This document shows positions 1 to 7,746 of a DNA stretch of 59,896 nt, piece by piece. The notes below the pieces were generated by a model that saw only the letters and a program-made list of their open reading frames with translations, ran no database searches and was not told the DNA's origin. The first letter of the stretch is position 1. Every line of letters starts with the position of its first letter. Both the position numbers and the translations under genes were made by a program. The stretch comes from Candidatus Edwardsbacteria bacterium (GTDB lineage: Bacteria; Edwardsbacteria; AC1; EtOH8): the NCBI GenBank assembly GCA_018821925.1, contig JAHJLF010000073.1, forward strand, positions 1 through 59,896, in the 5' to 3' direction.

Positions 1-170
1 AAAAAGAAAAAGAACAACCGATAAGGCACGCCGTGTCCCTACGCGGTATGCAGGCCAGGCAAGAGGCATGGATTCCTGCTGGAAGCCTGCCCTGAGTAAG
101 GCAAGCAAGCCCTGCTGGCTCAGGGTTTATGCTGAATGCAATGAAGTGCAGGAATGACACGTTGGGCGGA
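1..170. repeat. Dispersed repeat C, copy 1 (cut by window edge)
   Basis: The first ~75 bases match 5370-5445 almost base for base (A-rich lead, then GATAAGGCACGCCGTGTCCC and GCGGTATGC, later GAGGCATGGATTCC). Both copies are followed by GGAATGACACGTTGGGC. No ORF is supported. The element begins before the window, so its true end is unknown. Confidence 0.75.
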
Positions 171-183
171 TCAGGGCCGGGCC

Positions 184-411
184 CTACTTGCAGCAGGAAT
201 CGCCTTCCTTTTTCTCCCCGTCGTGCTTGTGATGGCACTTGCAGCAGCATTTCACCGCAATAGCCGCCAGCAGTAATATCTTGGTCATCTCCAGATACGA
301 ACTGGGCACTGTGCCCAAAATGCCGTGGCTCATTCCAGCAACTTTCAAGACGATCCCCACCAGCAGGCATACGCCCGCCAGGATGATCAGGGTACAGGCG
401 GTCTTCTTCAT
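184..411 (-). CDS. Small two-helix membrane protein with Cys/His-rich tail
   Basis: A 75-residue protein of unknown function. Residues 5-27 and about 41-55 are hydrophobic and look like two membrane helices. The C-terminus carries clustered Cys and His (CCCKCHHKH, then CC near the end), which could bind a metal. The start is supported by an AAGGAG Shine-Dalgarno seven bases upstream of the ATG. It stands alone; flanking sequence on both sides is repeat material. I do not recognise a named family. The metal-binding idea is inference from composition only. Confidence 0.6.
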   Translation of the reverse strand: MKKTACTLIILAGVCLLVGIVLKVAGMSHGILGTVPSSYLEMTKILLLAAIAVKCCCKCHHKHDGEKKEGDSCCK

Positions 412-801
412 GGTCTTTCTCCTTTTTGGTTGTTGGTTTTTTTATCCGCAGACTAACGCAGATGGATACAGATTATTTTCCCTTTTCCGGTTGGCTTTCA
501 CCGCCAAGACACCCCCGTTTTTTCGGGGTTCACGCATCTTATTTTTAACAGTGGTTCTCAAGGACACAGTGGCTTTTATTCTTTAAACTTTGAACTGACG
601 TACCGTTCACACATTCAGCCAGTCAGGCAAGCAAGTCTTCTCAGTGTGACAGGTCTTTCAACTTTAAACTGGGTAGCGTGCTATTGGTCCCCCCATCCCC
701 GTAACCCAACACAAAATAATCCGTTCAAATCCAGACCAATCAGTTGAATCTGCGTTCTATTGGTCCTCCCGCACCCGCCCCGATCCGCGTTCCAGACGTA
801 T

Positions 802-927
802 CCCTGTCGCATCAGCTCTGCCGCTGAACCAAGAAGGCCGTTAAGGATTTGGCAGTGTCCGAGCGCAGCGAGTTTGTCAAATTCAGGCCTTAGGGTCTGT
901 GCCTGCCGGGCAGAGGTGCAGCGACGA
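802..927. repeat. Dispersed structured repeat A, copy 1
   Basis: A 126-bp unit about 80% identical to 5139-5263. It is a nested imperfect inverted repeat: outer CTCTGCC (815-821) faces GGCAGAG, and inner AAGGCC (834-839) faces GGCCTT (886-891). In the other copy the inner stem is GGCGGCC/GGCCGCC, so both arms changed together. Function unknown; the strand of any transcript is unknown. Confidence 0.7.
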
Positions 928-961
928 GTTCTCTTTGTAACTTTCTCTTCAAAGAGAAAGT
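928..961. repeat. Hairpin tail module (TTCTCTTTGTAAC type), copy 1
   Basis: TTCTCTTTGTAAC followed by a perfect 9-bp hairpin ACTTTCTCT-TCAA-AGAGAAAGT. The same module ends both copies of repeat B (near 9181-9218 and 11584-11621), although repeats A and B are otherwise unrelated. Confidence 0.65.
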
Positions 962-1103
962 GGGAAGCGGTAGATGATAGATCAGGCACAAAATAATCCG
1001 TTAAAATCCAAACCAATCCGTTGAATCCGTGTGCTATTGGTCCTTCTTCTTACACCAGCCGGCTGTTGAATATATACGCCCGATCTATCGCTCATTTTAT
1101 CCT

Positions 1104-1168
1104 TTTAAGTAAATTTTAACTTACTTAGAAATAAATTTGGGTTCTAAGTAAATTTTAGTTTATTTAGT
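1104..1168. repeat. Pair of AT-rich near-palindromes
   Basis: Two ~23-bp imperfect dyads, TAAGTAAATTTTAACTTACT(TA) and CTAAGTAAATTTTAGTTTAT(TTAG), separated by about 16 bases. They resemble paired operator sites, but no intact gene starts next to them. They may be all that remains of a promoter of a lost gene. Confidence 0.4.
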
Positions 1169-1309
1169 ATGGTTTTATCCTCCACGGCGGATCAGCCTAT
1201 GGCTGATAATTAGGCTGCAACTGGGCAATGATTGATTGCAAGCAGGGAATGATAAATTTTGATTCGTTGCGTACGGGGAGGATTATTGTAACTGAATGTT
1301 TTTTCAACT

Positions 1310-1450
1310 TTAAACTCTTGCCCTGAGCCCAGCCGTGAACCGGGGCTCCCCCCAGCGCAGCACCGCCAGCCCCCCGATGAAGCAGAATTTCCAGCCCCGG
1401 GTTTCTATAAAATCCTGTATTTCGGCCCCGGTCCGGATCAGCTCGATCAT
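1310..1450 (-). pseudogene. Truncated nucleotidyltransferase-like (AbiEii family) remnant
   Basis: A 46-codon ORF that is too short for standard ORF lists. Its middle reads FCFIGGLAVLRWGEPRFT, which is the start of the nucleotidyltransferase fold in AbiEii/MNT-like proteins. In that family this stretch is followed at once by the catalytic Asp-x-Asp segment. Here the protein instead runs into AGLRARV and a stop that lies in a TTTAAAGTT intergenic repeat, so the catalytic aspartates and the remaining ~150-250 residues are missing. It overlaps the upstream ORF by ATGA, the usual coupling in such pairs. Family assignment is from the motif only. Confidence 0.6.
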
Positions 1451-1659
1451 TGGACCAGCCTCTTAAACCGCCGCTGCTGCTCCACCAGCCCTGATCCGCG
1501 GCGCGGGGTCAGCCGCCCGATATGCCGTTCCAGCAGACCGCTGCACAGCAGGATGAACTGCCGGGTATCGGCTTTTAGTATCCTGTCCCGCCGGTCTTCC
1601 TCCAGGGCCTGTCCCGCTGACTGCCAGCCCATCCCGGCTTTGTTTTTCATGTTTATCAT
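1447..1659 (-). CDS. Small partner protein of the broken nucleotidyltransferase
   Basis: A 70-residue protein with the pattern WQSAGQALEEDRRDR near the N-terminus and GSGLVEQQRRFKRL near the C-terminus. I recall small proteins of this form directly upstream of AbiEii-like nucleotidyltransferase genes, where the pair looks toxin-antitoxin-like. The ATGA overlap with the downstream remnant supports translational coupling. The start may be the first ATG or the ATG three codons later. With its partner truncated it is probably no longer functional. Confidence in the family is moderate, in the function low. Confidence 0.5.
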   Translation of the reverse strand: MINMKNKAGMGWQSAGQALEEDRRDRILKADTRQFILLCSGLLERHIGRLTPRRGSGLVEQQRRFKRLVQ

Positions 1660-2129
1660 TGAATCCCCGTACCGATGATTATTTATTGTTGATTCTTTTT
1701 TCGCGCCTTTAGCGGGCCGTCCCCCTGTCTTTCCCGGCTACTGTCTACTGTCTACTTACGGTCTGCCTTCTACTTTGCGAATTTTAAACTGACGTCCCGT
1801 CATTCTGAGTCTGGCGGCCTGACGAACTATCCGAAGAATCTCTATCCGCCGGCGCAGATCCTTCATTAGCCAATCTTGGTTGTCTTTTCAGGATGACGCG
1901 CCTTTTATGCTTTGATCTTTAAGCTTCGTATCCTGTCTACTTTCAGCTTTATGAGCTTTCCGTTTTTTACCCTGAGCGGGGCCTGCGGTGAGTCCGCCGC
2001 GGCGGATCAAACCGTCGAAGGGCTGCCTTCGTTTTAAGTTCCCCTATTTCCCATTTGCCCACTTCCTATTTGTCCAGTTTCCCAAGTTTCCATTGTTCAT
2101 TGTTTGGCTCCCTGCCAGGCTCCTCAAAC
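1660..2129. other. Gap with degenerate repeats
   Basis: No gene seen. TACTGTC heptamers in phase at 1739-1759; a CATTCTGAG...GAAGAATC repeat near 1800-1850; and near 2050-2125, degenerate copies of TTTGTCCA, the complement of the last codons of the downstream ATPase gene. Confidence 0.55.
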
Positions 2130-3308
2130 CTATTTGTCCACTGTTTCCAGCAGCTTCAAGTCATGCGGACCGTTGATCACTAGTTTTTTTCTGGCCGGCG
2201 TCAGCCGGAACAGCTCCTGCTGCATGGCTGTCATGGCGCTGTTATACTTGGCTTCTATCAAAAGGCCCTTATCGGTTACGAAATCCAGCTCGATGCCGTC
2301 CTGGTAAACATAGCGCGGCCCCAGATGCTTGATCTTAAGGTAGATGTAATTCTCAAACAGGCTTCCCAGATCGCGAAATCCGGTGAACTGGCTCCTTATT
2401 CCCAGATCGGCCGCGTAGATCTTTTTGGGGGCCAGCAGCCGGGCATTGGTCTTTCCCTGGCGGGGAACCAGATGGATCAGATAGCTGTCGGCAAACAGCT
2501 CCAGGTAGCGTCCAGCGGTGTCCGGAGATATTGACAGGACGCTGGCCAACTTGTTGATGCTGAATGCTTTGCCCGACCGTTCCATCAGCAGCAGAAAAAA
2601 ATCCTTCAGCTGCTGCAGCGCCTTGATTCCGTGCAGGGCGGCAATATCCTTGTGGATGATGTCATCCGCCAGTTCCCTTAAGTAGGCCGGTTCCCGGCGC
2701 AACACATACTCCGGAATGCCGCCGGTGGCTAAGTATTTCTCAAAGTGGCTTTCGGTAAGATGCCGGTCCGCCTTGGATATGGTGATGTTTGAGAATTTTA
2801 AGTATTCGCCAAAGTCCAGAGGCATTATCTCCACCAACCGGTGCCGCCCCACCAAGTGTGATTTTTTGCTTTTTAAAAGCGAGGCGCTGGATGACGAGGC
2901 GAAGACCTTGGCCCTCTGGCCGTCGTAAACATTTTTAAGCTGCTGTTCGTACCCGGGCAGATAGGTCACTTCGTCCAGGAACAGATATACCTTTTCCCGG
3001 TGGCTGAAGCCGTGTATCTTGCGGTAGGCCTCTATTATTTCGGGCAGGTTGCTCTTGGCCAGCAGATAATCATCCAGGCTTACGTAAAAAATACGCCGGG
3101 GCTCGGCCAGGCCCCTCTTTATCATCCGGTCTATCAGCAGGTGCATCAGGGTGGTCTTTCCGATACGGCGCAAGCCGGTCAGCATCACAATGTCCCGGCT
3201 GTCCAGAGATGCTTCCATCGCCTCCAAATACCCGGCCCGCTGGTGAAGGCTTTCCAGCTGCCAGCCCGGCTCCCACCAGGGATTGTAACGATATAAAATT
3301 TGCTCCAT
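2130..3308 (-). CDS. AAA-family ATPase with DUF4143 C-terminal domain
   Basis: A 392-residue ATPase. The P-loop is GLRRIGKTT (about residues 45-53), and Walker B is the hydrophobic run ending LFLDEV. The C-terminal half is DUF4143-like, and near the end ELDFVTD...LLIEAKYN resembles the Asp...Glu-x-Lys core of PD-(D/E)XK nucleases. Such proteins are widespread in bacteria and archaea, often in mobile or defence contexts, and their substrate is unknown. Start: ATG with an AAAGGAA ribosome site. It has a near-perfect promoter overlapped by one inverted repeat and preceded by a second, so it is probably autoregulated. It is monocistronic. Confidence 0.85.
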   Translation of the reverse strand: MEQILYRYNPWWEPGWQLESLHQRAGYLEAMEASLDSRDIVMLTGLRRIGKTTLMHLLIDRMIKRGLAEPRRIFYVSLDDYLLAKSNLPEIIEAYRKIHGFSHREKVYLFLDEVTYLPGYEQQLKNVYDGQRAKVFASSSSASLLKSKKSHLVGRHRLVEIMPLDFGEYLKFSNITISKADRHLTESHFEKYLATGGIPEYVLRREPAYLRELADDIIHKDIAALHGIKALQQLKDFFLLLMERSGKAFSINKLASVLSISPDTAGRYLELFADSYLIHLVPRQGKTNARLLAPKKIYAADLGIRSQFTGFRDLGSLFENYIYLKIKHLGPRYVYQDGIELDFVTDKGLLIEAKYNSAMTAMQQELFRLTPARKKLVINGPHDLKLLETVDK

Positions 3309-3327
3309 GGGGTTTCCTTTTTAAAAC

Positions 3328-3357
3328 ATTATACGACATCATCGTATAATTTGTCAA
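3328..3357 (-). promoter_or_regulatory. Consensus sigma-70 promoter of the DUF4143 ATPase
   Basis: Read on the minus strand: TTGACA (3352-3357), 18-base spacer, TATAAT (3328-3333). Both hexamers are perfect. Transcription would start about 12-15 bases before the ATG. Confidence 0.8.
3329..3349. promoter_or_regulatory. Operator-like dyad 1
   Basis: Perfect inverted repeat TTATACGA-N5-TCGTATAA lying over the -10 hexamer and spacer of the ATPase promoter. Bound protein would block RNA polymerase. It has the same architecture as dyad 2. Confidence 0.7.
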
Positions 3358-3360
3358 TAT

Positions 3361-3383
3361 GTTATCCGATGCCGTCGGATAAC
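3361..3383. promoter_or_regulatory. Operator-like dyad 2
   Basis: Perfect inverted repeat GTTATCCGA-N5-TCGGATAAC just upstream of the -35. Its centre is 33 bp from that of dyad 1, about three helical turns, so the sites face the same side. The consensus of both is TTATMCGA-N5-TCGKATAA. Confidence 0.7.
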
Positions 3384-3926
3384 TATTTCAGGATTAACGG
3401 CCGGCCTGGTATTTTCACCGGCGGCGGCGATCTTCCGGGTAAACTCAAACTGCGGTTTACTTTATATTTTTCCAAGATCTGCCTTACTTCCCCCTGGGAT
3501 GCTTTTTTAGCGTTTTTCGCGGTTAGCTGCCCGTTGTCTGTCGTTGTTTGACGCCCTGCCGGGACTCTCCAGCGATCCATTGTTGCTGGGCAGCATATCC
3601 TGGCATCTCGTACGTTTCCAACAGTGCTTGAAGTATATCTAGCATCTCCAACGTGGTCCCAGTTGCCCAGCCCGCCCGTCCGGCCTCTCAAACGTTGCCC
3701 TGCCCTCCTGCTGTCTACTTTCTACTTTATGAACTTTCAGCTTAATAATAAATACTGTCTCCTGTATACTGTATACCGGCTTTATTCTTTGGGCTTTAGC
3801 ACTCACACATTCAGCCAGTCAGGCAACGATGTCTTCTCAGTGTGACAAGCTTTTATTCTTTTAACTTTCAGCTTTAAGCTTTAAACTGGGTATTGTCTCC
3901 TGTCTACTGTCTACCCATATCCGCTT
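3384..3926. other. Gap between galE and the ATPase promoter
   Basis: No gene supported. Contains clustered GTTTGA/GTTGGA-type motifs (minus-strand reading, about 3540-3700), TACTGTM heptamer arrays at 3753-3780 and 3859-3918, and a TCACAC...GTGTGA repeat at about 3802-3847. Confidence 0.6.
3859..3918. repeat. Heptamer-phased degenerate array
   Basis: Consecutive 7-mers in one register: TTTTAAC, TTTCAGC, TTTAAGC, TTTAAAC, TGGGTAT, TGTCTCC, TGTCTAC, TGTCTAC. The TTTAAAC and TGTCTAC types, seen separately elsewhere, run together here in phase. Confidence 0.65.
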
Positions 3927-4895
3927 TTATACCTTATGCCACTCCCAAGCCGTCTTCACGATGTCCCCCAGGTCGGTATAGCGGGGCTTCCAGTTCAGTA
4001 TCCTCTTGGCCTTGTCCGACGAGGCGATCAGCCGCGGGGCATCGCCCTCCCTGCGGGGGGTGATCTCCGCCTTGATCTCCCGGCCGGTGACCTTCCGGGC
4101 GGTCGAGATCACCTCCTGCACCGAGAAGCCGTTCCCGTTGCCCAGATTGAAGCAGTCCGTCCCCCCGCCCTGTTCCAGGTATTCCAATGCCAGGACATGG
4201 GCCTCGGCCAGGTCGTCCACGTGGATGTAGTCCCGCAGGCAGGTGCCGTCCGGGGTGTCATAGTCCGCGCCGTAGACCGAGACCTCGGGCCGCTTGCCCA
4301 GGGCCGCCCCCAGCACCAGCGGTATCAGGTGGGTCTCGGGGACGTGCCGTTCTCCGATACCGGCCCCCGGCGCCGCCCCGGCGGCGTTGAAATAGCGCAG
4401 GGCGGCCGAGCGCAGGCCGTAGGCCGCCGAGAAATCCCGCAGGGCCTGCTCGATGATCAGCTTGGTGCGGCCGTAGGGATTGATGGGGGCCAGGGGGTGG
4501 TCCTCACCCAGGGGGATCTGCACCGGGTCGCCGTAGACCGCCGCGGTGGAGGAGAAGATGATCCGGTTCAGGCCGGCCTGCCTCATGGCCGCCAGCAGGA
4601 TCAGGCTGTTGCCCACGTTGTTGCGGTAATATGTCTCGGGCTCCCGCACGCTTTCGCCCACCGCGATGTAGCCGGCAAAGTGCAGCACCGCGTCGAACTT
4701 TTCCGCCGCCAGCAGTTTTTCCAGCCCGGCCCGGTCGCCCAGATCCATCTCCACCAGCCTTCCCCACTTGGCGAATTCCCGGTGGCCGTGGACCAGGTTG
4801 TCCAGCACCACGGTCTGGTGGCCCTTCTGGCTTAAGCATTTGTTGACATGCGAGCCCACATAGCCGCATCCCCCGGTAATCAGTACTTTACTCAT
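3927..4895 (-). CDS. galE: UDP-glucose 4-epimerase
   Basis: 322 residues, normal length for GalE. It interconverts UDP-glucose and UDP-galactose with bound NAD+ in the cytoplasm, feeding surface polysaccharide and Leloir metabolism. The Rossmann motif GGCGYVG is at residues 8-14, the catalytic SSTAAVYG serine region at 115-122, and the Tyr141-x3-Lys145 pair follows. The C-terminal substrate domain contains RDYIHVDDLA. It is a lone gene with repeats on both sides; no other sugar gene is adjacent. A closely related epimerase acting on UDP-GlcNAc cannot be excluded. Confidence 0.93.
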   Translation of the reverse strand: MSKVLITGGCGYVGSHVNKCLSQKGHQTVVLDNLVHGHREFAKWGRLVEMDLGDRAGLEKLLAAEKFDAVLHFAGYIAVGESVREPETYYRNNVGNSLILLAAMRQAGLNRIIFSSTAAVYGDPVQIPLGEDHPLAPINPYGRTKLIIEQALRDFSAAYGLRSAALRYFNAAGAAPGAGIGERHVPETHLIPLVLGAALGKRPEVSVYGADYDTPDGTCLRDYIHVDDLAEAHVLALEYLEQGGGTDCFNLGNGNGFSVQEVISTARKVTGREIKAEITPRREGDAPRLIASSDKAKRILNWKPRYTDLGDIVKTAWEWHKV

Positions 4896-5138
4896 GGCTT
4901 ATATGAATGGTTGATAATGCAGTTAAAAGACCTATTGCCGGTATCCGGTATTCAGGAGATAGTATTCTGTAGAACTTGCTTCTGTTCTCAGTGCTGGTAT
5001 CCCTGCTTTCAAATCACCATCCTCCTCCGTCCCTGTCGCCTTTGTTCTGTCGCTGGCAAACCCAATGCAGGTCCCCGGTCTTGGTTCCCCGCCTTTAAGC
5101 AATTTTGCCCAGGCGAATGGGTGCGGCTGGCCTCGGTC

Positions 5139-5263
5139 CCCTGTCGCCTCAGCTCTGCTGCTGGTCAAAGGCGGCCGTTAAGGATTTGGCAGTGTCCGAG
5201 AGCAGCGAGTTTGTCAAATTTAGGCCGCCGGTCTGCAGCCGCCGGGCAGAGGTGCAGCGACGA
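5139..5263. repeat. Dispersed structured repeat A, copy 2
   Basis: Second copy of repeat A. Inner stem GGCGGCC (5170-5176) / GGCCGCC (5223-5229) replaces AAGGCC/GGCCTT of copy 1, a two-sided change that keeps pairing. The ~40-bp centre is nearly invariant. The hairpin tail that follows copy 1 is absent here. Confidence 0.7.
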
Positions 5264-5369
5264 CCTTTTGACCTCACCACTTCGTAAGCCAGAGCAACCG
5301 GTCATACTCAGTGCAGGCTCTTCCCTCTCCTAATGCTTTAGGAGAGGGGTAGGGGAGAGGTGCGGCACA

Positions 5370-5480
5370 AAAAAGAAAAAGAACAACCGATAAGGCACGC
5401 CGTGTCCCCACGCGGTATGCTTACCAGGCGCGAGGCATGGATTCCCGTTTTCACGGGAATGACACGTTGGGCAGGACCGG
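5370..5480. repeat. Dispersed repeat C, copy 2
   Basis: Near-identical to window bases 1-75, then continues into an ATTCCCG...CGGGAAT hairpin and GACACGTTGGGC. Function unknown. Confidence 0.75.
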
Positions 5481-5670
5481 GCGACCGGACGGTCGCCCAT
5501 ACATTACACGATTATTTTACTTTGAACTTTAAACTTCGTATTTTCAACTGCCGCCTTTGTCACCCTGAGGTCTCGTTCCATCAGGCAAGCTGAACGGGTG
5601 ACTGTATCCACACATTCAACCTGTCCGGCAAGCCAGCCTTCTCAGTGTGACAGATTTTTAACTTTATGAC

Positions 5671-5723
5671 TTTGAACTTTAAACTTAATGCCGGATACTG
5701 TATACCGAATACTGTATACTTCA
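5671..5723. repeat. Heptamer-phased degenerate array
   Basis: In-phase 7-mers: TTTGAAC, TTTAAAC, TTAATGC, CGGATAC, TGTATAC, CGAATAC, TGTATAC. It ends a few bases before the thrS stop codon. Confidence 0.65.
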
Positions 5724-5730
5724 AATTGCC

Positions 5731-7668
5731 TCACTTTCTGCCCTGCACCTCATCCCCCAGCTTGGCCATCAACTCCTCAATCGTCATCTTTCCGATATCC
5801 CCCTGGCCGTGCTTCCGCAGCGAGACGGTCCCGGCCTCCATCTCCCGGTCTCCCACCACCGCCATGTAGGGGATCTTCTCCATCTCGGCGTCCCGGATCT
5901 TGGCCCCCACCTTCTCCGAGCCCAAAAACATCTTCACCCTGTACTCTGATTCCTGTAACCTGTCCCCTAGTTTGCGTGCGTAATCCCCTTGGGCATCGGT
6001 GATGTTCATCACCGCCAGCTGAACCGGGGCCAGCCACAGCGGGAAATTCCCGGCGTAGTGCTCGATCAGGATCCCGAAGAAGCGTTCCAACGATCCCAGC
6101 AGGGCCCGGTGCACCATGTAGGGCCGGTGCTCCTTGCCGTCCTCGCCGATATAGGTCATGTCGAATCCCACCGGCATGTTGAAGTCGAACTGGATGGTGG
6201 TGCACTGCCACAGCCGGCCCAAAGAATCCCGGATCTTGATGTCTATCTTGGGCCCGTAGAACACCGCCTCGCCCTCCATCCTCTCGTAGTCTATGTTGCG
6301 GGCCTGAAGCGCTTTCACCAGCGATTCCTCGCCCTTGATCCACATCTCGTCCGAGCCGGCGTATTTGTCCAGGTTGTTGGGGTCCCGCACCGACAGCTCT
6401 ATCTTGACGTCCTTGAACCCGAAATCGGCCATGATCGACAGCGAGAAGTCCAGCACCCTTAATACCTCGTCGTCCATCTGGGCCGGGGTGCAGATGATGT
6501 GGGCGTCGTCCTGGGTGAAGCCCCGCACCCGGAACAGCCCGGTCAGCGTTCCGCTCCGTTCGTAGCGGTAGACGGTGCCCAGCTCGGCCCAGCGCAGCGG
6601 CAGGTCCCGGTAGGAATAGTGCCCGGCTTTGTAGATCAGTATCTGCATCGGGCAGTTGACCGGCTTCAGGTAATAGTCGGTGCCGTCGATATCCAGCGGG
6701 GAATACATGTTCTCCTTGTAGAACTTCAGGTGGCCGGAGGTCTGCCACACCCATTCCTTGCCGATGTGCGGGGTGTAGACGATATCGTAGCCCCCGGCAA
6801 AATGTCTTTTCCGCCAGTGGTCCTCCACAATTGACCGCATCCTGGCCCCCTTGGGATGCCAGCACACCAGCCCGGCCCCGGCCTCATCGTGCAGCGAGAA
6901 CAGATCCATCTCCTTGCCCAGCTTGCGGTGGTCACGCTTCTTGATCTCCTCCAGCTTCTGCAGGTGGGCCTCCAGCTGTTCCTTCTTGTCGAAGGCGGTG
7001 CCGTAGATGCGCTGCAGCATCTTCCGCTTTTCGTCGCCCCGCCAGTAGGCCCCGGCCACCGACAGTAGCTTGTAGAAGCGCATTCGTCCGGTGGACGGCA
7101 GGTGCGGCCCTCGGCACAGGTCGGCGAACTCGCCCTGGCGGTAGAGGGATATCTTTTCCCCCTCCGGCAGGTCGTTGATCAGTTCGGTTTTATACAGTTC
7201 TCCCTTGGATTTGAACATCTCCAGCGCCTGGTCCCGCGACAGTTCTTCCCTGACGATGGGCAGATCCTTTTTTACGATCTCGGCCATCTGGGCCTCTATC
7301 TTGGCCAGGTCTTCCGGGGTAAAAGCAGTAGCGCGGTCGAAATCGTAGTAGAAGCCGTCCTCAATGGACGGGCCGATGGCCACCTTGACCTCGGGGTACA
7401 GCTCGGTGACGGCCTGGGCCATCAAGTGGCTGGCCGAGTGGCGGTATATATCCTTGCCCTCCGGAGAATCGAAGGTCAGGGCGGTGAAGGAGGCGTCATG
7501 GGCGATGGTGGTGCCCAGGCCCACCGGCTTACCGTCTATTGTGGCCGCAAGCGAAGCTCTGGCCAGACCGCTGCCGATGGATTTGACCACCTCGGCGGCG
7601 CTGACCCCCTTTTGGTATTCCCTGACACTGCCGTCCGGCAGGGTGATCTTGATGCTGTTGCTGTCCAT
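5731..7668 (-). CDS. thrS: Threonyl-tRNA synthetase
   Basis: 645 residues from the chosen start, a full-length bacterial ThrRS that charges tRNA-Thr. Order: TGS domain (about 1-65), editing domain with the HSASHLMAQAV zinc/editing motif, class II catalytic core (motif 2 region RYERSGTLTGLFRVRGFTQD, motif 3 near the end), and an anticodon-binding domain. The ORF can be extended 15 codons upstream, but that ATG lies at the predicted transcription start and has no ribosome site. The ATG at 7668 has AAGGGA in place. The infC-rpmI-rplT genes that often follow thrS are absent. Confidence 0.96.
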   Translation of the reverse strand: MDSNSIKITLPDGSVREYQKGVSAAEVVKSIGSGLARASLAATIDGKPVGLGTTIAHDASFTALTFDSPEGKDIYRHSASHLMAQAVTELYPEVKVAIGPSIEDGFYYDFDRATAFTPEDLAKIEAQMAEIVKKDLPIVREELSRDQALEMFKSKGELYKTELINDLPEGEKISLYRQGEFADLCRGPHLPSTGRMRFYKLLSVAGAYWRGDEKRKMLQRIYGTAFDKKEQLEAHLQKLEEIKKRDHRKLGKEMDLFSLHDEAGAGLVCWHPKGARMRSIVEDHWRKRHFAGGYDIVYTPHIGKEWVWQTSGHLKFYKENMYSPLDIDGTDYYLKPVNCPMQILIYKAGHYSYRDLPLRWAELGTVYRYERSGTLTGLFRVRGFTQDDAHIICTPAQMDDEVLRVLDFSLSIMADFGFKDVKIELSVRDPNNLDKYAGSDEMWIKGEESLVKALQARNIDYERMEGEAVFYGPKIDIKIRDSLGRLWQCTTIQFDFNMPVGFDMTYIGEDGKEHRPYMVHRALLGSLERFFGILIEHYAGNFPLWLAPVQLAVMNITDAQGDYARKLGDRLQESEYRVKMFLGSEKVGAKIRDAEMEKIPYMAVVGDREMEAGTVSLRKHGQGDIGKMTIEELMAKLGDEVQGRK

Positions 7669-7716
7669 TTTGGTTCCCTTTTTCTCTGGTAATAATACAT
7701 TATTTTTTGACATTTT

Positions 7717-7746
7717 ATAATACCATTATATGCGGCTTAATGTCAA
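7717..7746 (-). promoter_or_regulatory. thrS promoter
   Basis: Minus-strand TTGACA (7741-7746), 18-base spacer, TATTAT (7717-7722). It puts the transcript start near 7709, which rules out the longer reading of thrS and leaves a ~40-base leader with no obvious T-box. Confidence 0.65.

Larger units (their letters stand above)
412..1309. other. Gene-free, repeat-rich gap
   Basis: About 900 bases with no supported gene. It holds a TCACAC...GTGTGA-bounded repeat (about 608-655, also near 3800, 5605 and 7889), degenerate TTTRAAC heptamers, dispersed repeat A copy 1, a hairpin tail at 928-961, and a pair of AT-rich near-palindromes at about 1104-1168. ORFs here are translations of repeats. Confidence 0.7.
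4896..5730. other. Repeat-filled gap between thrS and galE
   Basis: No gene seen. From left to right: repeat A copy 2, a CCCTCTCCTAA-TGCT-TTAGGAGAGGG hairpin (about 5320-5347), repeat C copy 2, an ATTCCCG/CGGGAAT hairpin, a CACAC...GTGTG repeat (about 5607-5651), and a heptamer array at 5671-5723. Confidence 0.65.

Noticed and set aside
681-1016. 111-codon minus-strand ORF (contains FDKLAALGHCQILNG)
   Set aside because: It translates repeat A and its hairpin tail. The other copy does not keep the frame as a gene, and covariation argues for structure instead.
3936-4835. 299-codon plus-strand ORF opposite galE
   Set aside because: Antisense frame created by high third-position GC in galE. Same reasoning for long ORFs opposite thrS, the PEP-binding genes, gdhA and the Nuo-like genes.
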